A DNA stretch of 64,000 nt from Spisula solida (lineage: Eukaryota > Mollusca > Bivalvia > Venerida > Mactridae), in contig OX365946.1 of assembly GCA_947247005.1 (NCBI GenBank), forward strand, positions 12,842,453 to 12,906,452. Direction: 5' to 3'. The notes under the pieces are model-generated. The model saw only the letters and a list, made by a program, of their open reading frames with translations, ran no database searches and had not been told where the DNA came from. Position numbers and translations under genes: made by a program. Of the stretch, positions 15,201-24,200 are shown piece after piece; position 1 is the stretch's first letter, and each line of letters opens with the position of its first letter.

Positions 15201-18200
15201 AAAGTTATGGTCCTTTGAAATTTAATAGCAAAATTTTAATAATAAAACAATTATATACTTTAACTGAGTTTTAATGTAGGGGTGTGTGCCAATTACACTC
15301 AAAACTTGACTTGCAACGCATTTTCAGGATAAGGCTTAATACCTCAGTAGGACCCTTGTGTTTATTGTTCAACAAACAAGAATAATTAACTGTGGTACAT
15401 GGGTGATTATATTAACCTGGAAATACACTTGGGCATCTGAATAAGATATTGTACAATCATCATGCACTGTGTATACTGTAATCAAGATGGTCAGGACTAC
15501 ACCAGACTAACTGACAAAGAATTAATATCATAGACAATAGATTTAAAATTGTCACAAACTGCCTGTTTTCATGTTTTCAGACTGTTATTGTCATTTTTCA
15601 GTTTTTGCACATTCATATGTACATTTCGTAATTTTTTTGGTTTATTTCTTCACCGTCTCAACCAGAGTGTATATACTTTAAAAAACGATTCCATTTAACA
15701 AACTACCATTAGCCAATAACCAGGCAAACATATCCTAATTTCACCTACTCATAGTAAGCTTATTCAAAAGAGGCATTTATTACAAGGTCTTAAGTTTTGC
15801 TATCTAGTTGCATTATAAGTAATTATCAGTTAGTAGACCTAGTTAGAGATTTTCCTTTCAGCATGAGGCATGGTGTATGTACCAAGTATTGAATGGTGTG
15901 ACCTTGTAAACCAATGACATTGCATGTAGAAATGTTATCTGGACTGGATCTTTTGCCCCATTTTTTATGAATGGATTTATTTGCTTTGCACATATCAGTC
16001 AGTAGACCAAACAGTTTCTGCCCACTAGCTTGAGAATGCTTGGACCTATGATCTTCAAACTTTAAGTGAAGGTTGGACTTCAAAAGTAGATTTATACCAA
16101 ATGGTTTCCTATCAATAACTTGAGAAAGGTAGTGCATTAAAACTTCATGCTATCAAGGGAGGTTGAACACCATGAGCAGATGACCCTATTGAGGTTATTA
16201 GGTCCAAGGTCAATGTCACTCTTACCTTTAACATGTATACCTATTTGGCTGACTTGGGGGCATACATGTTTTACAAAATCTCTTGTATATGCGGCTTATA
16301 AGGCTTAAGCTTCAGGGCTCATGTGGACTTTTTCTAAATACTACATGTATGAGCTCTGAGTATTAACTTTTCTTATGGATGTTGCCTGGATTTGTCAGTA
16401 TTTAGTATGATAATTAACAGGGCAGATGCTCCAATAATGGCTCATTTATGGGAACATTGTACAGCCAGCATTGAACTCGGGTAATGCATAGCTACCTTAT
16501 CCTTTCTTTCACCTTATAAAATGCCATGGTTGGTGAGTATAATGCATGTATACATACTGCTTCATTCATCCTGTTAACATGATGCTCCATATTAAACTGG
16601 CTACTGAACATTCCCTATGCTGTGAGGTGTCTACCAAAGCATACTTCTTATATAGTTGTGTACAGTCTGAGATGTGTGTCAACCAATGCAGACTTATTAT
16701 ATAGTTGTGTACAGTCTGAGATGTGTGTCAACCAATGCAGACTTATTATATAGTTGTGTACAGTCTGAGATGTTTGTCATCCAATGCAGACTTCTTATAT
16801 AGTTGTGTACAGTCTGAGATGTGTGTCATCCAATGCAGACTTCTTATATAGTTGTGTACAGTCTGAGATGTGTGTCATCCAATGCAGACTTCTTATATAG
16901 TTGTGTACAGTCCGAGATGTGTGTCATCCAATGCAGACTTCTTATATAGTTGTGTACAGTTTGAGATGTGTGTCATCCAATGCATACTTCTTAATATATA
17001 GTTGTGTACAGTCCGAGATGTGTGTCATCCAATGCAGACTTCTTATATAGTTGTGTACAGTCCAAGATGTGTGTCATCCAATGCAGACTTCTTATATAGT
17101 TGTGTACAGTCTGAGATGTGTGTCATCCAATGCAGACTTTTTATATAGTTGTGTACAGTTTGAGATGTGTGTCAACCAATGCCTACTTCTTATATAGTTG
17201 TGTACAGTCTGAGATGTGTGTCATCTAATGCAGACTTCTTATATAGTTGTGTACAGTCCGAGATGTGTGTCATCCAATGCAGACTTCTTATATAGTTGTG
17301 TACAGTCCAAGATGTGTGTCATCCAATGCAGACTTCTTATATAGTTGTGTACAGTCTGAGATGTGTGTCATCCAATGCAGACTTCTTATATAGTTGTGTA
17401 CAGTCTGAGATGTGTGTCATCCAATGCAGACTTCTTATATAGTTGTGTACAGTCCGAGATGTGTGTCAACCAATGCAGACTTCTTATATAGTTGTGTACA
17501 GTTTGAGATGTGTGTCATCCAATGCAGACTTCTTATATAGTTGTGTACAGTCTGAGATGTGTGTCATCCAATGCATACTTCTTATATAATTGTGTACAGT
17601 CCGAGATGTGTGTCAACCAATGCATACTTCTTATATAGTTGTGTACGGTCTGAGATGTGTGTCATCCAATGCAGACTTCTTATATAGTTGTGTACAGTCC
17701 GAGATGTGTGTCAACCAATGTAGACTTCTTATATAGTTATGTACAATCTGAAATGTGTGTCAACCAATGCAGACTTCTTATATAGTTGTGTACGGTCTGA
17801 GATGATGTGTGTCAACCAATGCATACTTCTTATACACTGCCCACCAAAAATAAGTACAGTATACAGATGTTATTTGCCCATTTACTTGCCTGTAATAATA
17901 CTATTAGCAGAACAGTGAAACAACAATGTATTGGAAGAAAAGGAATATTTTGTTTATTAAATGGAATGGCCATACATTAATTGGTTCCCTAAGTGCAAAA
18001 TCTAAAGTTTCTTTGCCCCTCTTGAATGGTAACTTTGTCACAAAAAGATGGAAAATTCAGTCTTTTTGATCACATGGTTATTTTAGTTCTGTACATCTTT
18101 GTCTTTATTTCTATCTCTATTTTGACTCATTTAGTTACTGTAGTTTCAGAAACTAGTATAATTGTGACAGTCTGATAAACAGATATTGAATAATTTAACC

Positions 18201-21200
18201 AAGTCTAATTATGCAACAATTATTTACTGTTTACTTATTATTTTGGTGGGCACTGTAAAGTTTTGTGCAACCTGAGATGTTAGGTCATCCATGTATAAAA
18301 TACACAAAAAAGTCATTAGTTTACCAACTTGGTAAAGTATCTTCGGTCAGGATTTATGAATCAGAAGTGCATCTTCTGTTTGCGCAAGTGGCTCTCCTTG
18401 ATTACCACTCTGTCTAGTTTGATCTGCACATAAAGCAACAGCATGATTGTTCTCTGGTGAGCAATAGATGAACATGTGGCTCTCTCATTTACATGTTTTT
18501 GTTCCTGAACACCATTAAAACTCTAGTATTTTTATATAGTAAGCCTGCTCGACTAACTAAGAATATAGAATGCTAGATTGTAAGTTATGTTAATCTGTGA
18601 CATTCACTACGGTAGTATCCTCAATATATGGAGAAGTTGTTATACTAGCTGCTGCTTGCTGACAGAATGAAAAATTAAGTTAGCCTTTGACCGAAGATTT
18701 ATTAAATAATGAAGTAAAATCTTCTGCTTGTAGTTCTCTGTATTATTTCTTGTATTGTGTTCTGCCTACGTATATTAGGGGTCCTACAATTCCGGAATAA
18801 TCCGGAAATCACTGCACTAGGAAAAATGAACTTTTCTGCAGAAAATCAAAGTATTAACAAAGTTATGGTCATTTGAAGTTTTTAAAGCTGAATTTAACAA
18901 AAGAAGAATGTTCAAAACAATGTTTTGTGCAAATTGCACTCGAAACAGACTTGCGTCTAATTTTCAGGATTGGGTATTTATTATGCCTTAATAGTAGGAC
19001 CTCTGGTATATCCGCCTTCTGTCTAGATTCCTTGTTGCTGCTGAATGTTTGTGTTGCTTATATCTTATAGAATCATTACTCGCTAGTCCCTGCTATATCC
19101 AATACATGAATCACTACTCGCTAGTCCCCTGCTATATCCAATACATGAATCACTACTCGCTAGTCCCCTGCTATATCCAATACATGAATCACTACTCGCT
19201 AGTCCCCTGCTATATCCAATACACTTTAGTTAGCTTTGCTCTTCTGCCATTTTCCAGCTAATTTTCATTTCATGCAGCCAAGCATATTGCATTTCATTAT
19301 TTATTGATTTTAAATATTACGTTATTTAATACAAACTGATTGATCTTAAAAAGTTCAATGTTTCAACTTCAAAGTACCTGGTAATCATTAATACCAACCG
19401 TAAACCTCCTGGTAACATCTATGACTGAATGGTTTTGTTGCTGCCAAGTGTTTAACCTTTATTTAATGTTGCAAAATACTCAATGACTTTTGGCTACAGG
19501 TCCAAAACGAAAATCTGCTGAAAAAGATCCTGTACTTCATAGAAAGCTACTAATGTTCCCCTTAGCGTGGAATATATTTCAGAGAAATCATTATTGAATG
19601 AAGAAATTAAATACTTAGGGCTCTTTTTGTTTTCCAATGGTGACAAATTTCTTCTTGGACCTGTAGCCAAAAGTCACATGGTATTGCTACACTGATACTA
19701 TGATGTCAGTGTTTTGAAATCTTTCTCAATAAGGTTATTTGGCTAAATTGTTATTTCCACGAGTCTCTAGTACCCTGGCGTTGTTGTGCTTATTTTTGTC
19801 TTTTGGGCATGATGTTTATTTTAATGACATGAAGTGTGTTAATAGTTTAACTGCTCAGTATTTATTTATTATTGGTTAATTAAAGAGTTGTATGTGTTTT
19901 GTATATGGTTGTGTAAGTTGACTGTCTTATGGTAGATTCAACTTACACCTCTTTTAGCTAGTTTTCTATAAACAATAAATATAAACTGTTTTCTAAACAT
20001 AATAAATCTGCCAGATAATAAAATAAATACATTGAACTTTATTAATATCGTCTGATATAATCAATATTTTTATGGTTAATTAAAAATTGTTGATATTTAG
20101 TAATTGATTGATTGATTAAATATTCATGAACCTTTGGTAAAAGTAAATTTGTCATATTTATAAATGCAAATTCTTGTTTGTATGGATTTAACCCTTTACT
20201 CCATAGATATGTCAAAATAACATCCGTATCCAATGTCTGTTACCAATTAGTTTCCATTTATTAGTATGGAGGGGAGACAATCCAATTGTTGCAATGGACT
20301 TCTTTTCAAGGGAGATCATTCTTGTTAGTTGCCCCAAAAAGCTAGACATCTTTTCAAGGGAGATCATTCTTGTTAGTTGCCCCAAAAAGCTAGACATCTT
20401 TTCAAGGGAGATCATTCTTGTTAGTTGCCCCAAAAAGCTAGACATCTTTTCAAGGGAGATCATTCTTGTTAGTTGCCCCAAAAAGCTAGACATCTTTTCA
20501 AGGGAGATCATTCTGGATATTTGTGTCAAAAAGCTGCACATGAGATAACCATCATGCATACACATTCTAGCTAATTCTTATCAAATAGTATAGGGAGAAT
20601 GGAGTAAAGGGTTATTATAATCATACCTGTCATTAAACCTATGAATGTTTCGTGGGTTACGCAATAATCAGACTTGATTTACCGTGTATTTATACAGATA
20701 TGATGAGAATGGTCATACTAAAGGTGAACCAGAGATGACACCACCTAACCCTATCAGACTCGAGTGGGACTTACCTGAACCAGTAAGTTAAGTATATCCA
20801 TCAGGGATCCGTCATTGTTCCTCATTTCATCTGATTTTAACATTTTGGGCTTTGAAACAAGTGTGCACATTCAGTCTAAACAATAAAAAACGATAAACTT
20901 GTGAACACATAAGAGCGATGTGGAACAGTCTAGGTCCTATTGCTGCATTTGGTATGTAGCAAAAGCAGTGTTTCTCAGCTCTAGACAGTACTACATGCTA
21001 CTTAACATCTCTGTATTACCAAAAGGAAAAGTTAATATTTGGAGACATCTTAAATGACATTGTTAAGTCAATAAGATAAAAGCAAATCCAAGAGGGAATT
21101 AAGCAGCACTTGCCAGAAACAGTAGAGCATGAATGGCACAGAAAAGAACAAAGAACAGTATGCAAACTGCTAGCAAGCTGGGCATGAAAGTAGACCTTGT

Positions 21201-24200
21201 CAAAATAACAAATTTGAGTTTTGCTGAATTTTGATTGACTTTTTTAAAAAGTTTGATACCTAGGGTGTCAATACCACCATATTATATCTGTGTTGTGTTA
21301 TTTTTCAGTGTACACAAGCTATACAGAACAGTCTACAAGTAACCCAACAGTTAGTCAATGACGTGGATCTGAAATTGTTCATGCACAATAGATTCGGCAA
21401 AGGTTTGATGAAGAAATGTAAGACAAGTCCAGATGCCTTTATTCAGATGGCTCTCCAACTAGCATATTACAGAGTAAGTCATAGATAGGAAGGAGGGGGA
21501 GGAGGAAGGAGGGGGAGGGGGTTGTTGGGTGCCGTTGAGCCATGGAGACTGAATTCAGCTGTGGGTTGGACATCTATAAATTATGTATTAACTATGGTAT
21601 AGTGATAAATATAGTGTGGCAACATTAAACATGAATTTTTGGAGCTTAGATATTATTGTATTCATGTGAAACATATATTTTAAGTACCGGTAGTGCCGTA
21701 GAAGATTGTAAAACAAATAGTTTCATGTAGGTTTCCAGAATGCTGGTAAATTCAGCCTGACATACGACTCTAGTATAACTAGATTATTATAACCCCCACA
21801 CAACAAGTTGTAAGGGGGGTATACCGGATTCAGCTTGTCTGTCTGTCCATAGACGCATTCTTGTGGACGCAACTCCTCCTTCAGTTTTGGCAGGATTTCG
21901 CTGAAACTTTCACAGATGAACAACCTCAACATATAGATGTGCATGAAGAAAGGAATTTGCACTGCATTGAATTTTGGCAGAATTATGGCCCTTTGCCGGC
22001 GGGGATATACTAGTCTGCCGAATGGCAACAGCTCTAGTTTACTTTGATGTAATGCTGTGTTTCAGAATGCTGGTAAATTCAGCCTGACATACAAGTAGAG
22101 TATGACTAGATTATTCAGTTATATTTATGTTTCAGAATGCTGGTAAATTCAGTCTGACATATGAGTCCAGTATGACTAGATTATTCAGTTATATTTTTGT
22201 TTCAGAATGCTGGTAAATTCAGCCTGACTTACGAGTCCAGTATGACTAGATTATTCAGTTATATTTATGTTTGAGAATGCTGGTAAATTCAGCCTGACTT
22301 ACGAGTCCAGTATGACTAGATTATTCAGTTATATTTATGTTTTAGAATGCTGGTAAATTCAGCCTGACTTATGAGTCGAGTATGACTAGATTATTCAGAG
22401 AAGGAAGGACAGAGACTGTACGACCATGTACCCTGGAATCATGCAACTTTGTTAAAGCTATGGATGATCCTAATGCAAAGGTTATTCTATCATCTTTTAT
22501 CCTGTATCAATTCGGAAAAATGTCTTAAAGTTTACTGGTTATGTTTCAGGGGTTCCATTTGACTCGGTAGTAGGGGTTTTGATACTTTTAAAGTCACATT
22601 TTGAACCTCAAGATTTTGGTTTGAAGGGTCATTTTCGCTTAGATCATGGGTATTTTGCCTATAAATGGTTAATTTTAGGCAAAAGTATCAAAATGACCCT
22701 TCAGATTCAGAAGCTAGTGGAACCCGTGTTTACTCTGATAACGAAGACATTTGTTAAAGCTCATTTTAAAGGATAGGAAATGATTTTTATGCCCCCGTAT
22801 CGATAGATCGGGAGGCATATAGTGATGCACCTGTCCGTCCGTCCGTCCGTCCGTCCGTTCGTCCGTCCGTCCTGGTTAACCCAAATTGACCGTTTCTTCT
22901 AGCATCATTATGGCTTGCTGCAAAGCTTCCAAACTTGCATGGATGTTGTATATGAACACTCTCCACACACCTGTATCACCTGACCCCTTTTTGACCTTCA
23001 CCTTGACCTAATTTTGGACTTAGACTTATTTATGGACAAGGCTTCCACAAGGGGCATAAGCGTTTATTGAACGCAGTCTTGTTAGTTAATAAAAATGAAT
23101 TGGAAATTTGTAATTGTAGCCTTCGTTATTTTAAAGTTTCTATATTATTAACAGTGAAATAAATTGAAATAAAAGTGATAATTTTAACTCTAGAAAATCA
23201 ATGTAACTAATATTTGTTGGTTAGTTGCTAATTCAACTTGCATATTTTTGACCGAGGCAGTCTTAAGTGGATGGTCATTTGGTTGGTCATTGACCTCCGA
23301 CATCAAAAGGAAGAGACGATTATATGGTATAAGCAATCAGAGTATGCTACCCTTGCTCTTTTTGAATAGATGCCTTATATATAGCACATATACACTCTAG
23401 ACTACCTCTGGTCTACCAACCGATTCACCTCCAAATAATATCGATAGCCTAGTGGTTGAGTGTCTGCTTCAAGTGCAGGAGGTCTTGGGTTCGATCCCAG
23501 GCGGTGTCATACCTAAGACAAAATAAAAGTGGTGCCAGTAATTCACTTGCTAGACGCTCTGCAAAAAAGGGAAACTGGCTTCCTTTCTCTCATACCCTTG
23601 TGGTGATGGATAACATCATGAATGAGGTGTTGAGAGTGATTAATAAGTTGGAAAAACTTGTTTCACAATCGACCTAAAATGAATTAGACTAAGAATAAAC
23701 TATCTCAGACTAATATTTAAAAGTATAAACACGTATGGAATAATTTATTGAATTCTGTATACATTTTTATGTTAACAGAAAGAAGATACGATTGCATTGT
23801 TTAAGAAGGCTACAGAGAGACATCAGATGGGTTATAGAGATGCTATGACAGGTGCTGGTATAGATAGACATCTCTTCTGTCTGTATGTCGTCTCCAAATA
23901 TCTCGAGATTGAGGATCCATTCTTGAGTCAAGTGCTCAGTGAGCCGTGGAGATTGTCTACCAGTCAGGTAGGTCACTTTTCACATCATGATCATGTCTGA
24001 TAGTATATGATTGTGTTCTCTGTTTATAAGCTTGATACAGTAATGATACTTGTCGATTATATGATAGGGTTTACCAGGGTTCCCACAGTCTGGTAAAGGT
24101 CAGGAATGTTTAATTTAGGGAAATTTTCATATGTTACAAAAAAGTTAAGAGAAAATCCAAGGAAATTTAAAATCAGGAGTCATTGATCGAGGAATCAATT

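Noticed and set aside
16621..17833. Regular 49-base repeats that could suggest a CRISPR array
   Set aside because: The copies abut with no unique spacers, and the setting is an intron of an animal gene. It is a minisatellite.
19049..19261. Open frame with repeated [13 protein letters not shown]
   Set aside because: It is an effect of the 39-bp tandem repeat. There is no splice support or family similarity.
20212..20565. Long open frames on both strands
   Set aside because: They arise because the 48-bp unit is a multiple of three and happens to lack stops. They lie inside a TIR element.
18300..20690. Search for a fourth alternative exon 11
   Set aside because: No further sequence encoding a DAP.MAH.WE-like stretch with splice sites was found by eye. 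A translated search would settle it.
22579..22776. 65-codon plus-strand frame in intron 14
   Set aside because: It has no similarity to CPT1 and no flanking splice sites in phase. It is near-palindromic AT-rich DNA next to the R2 element.
23441..23512. Possible tRNA gene
   Set aside because: A and B boxes are good, but acceptor and anticodon stems do not form. Together with similar sequences elsewhere it is a SINE head.
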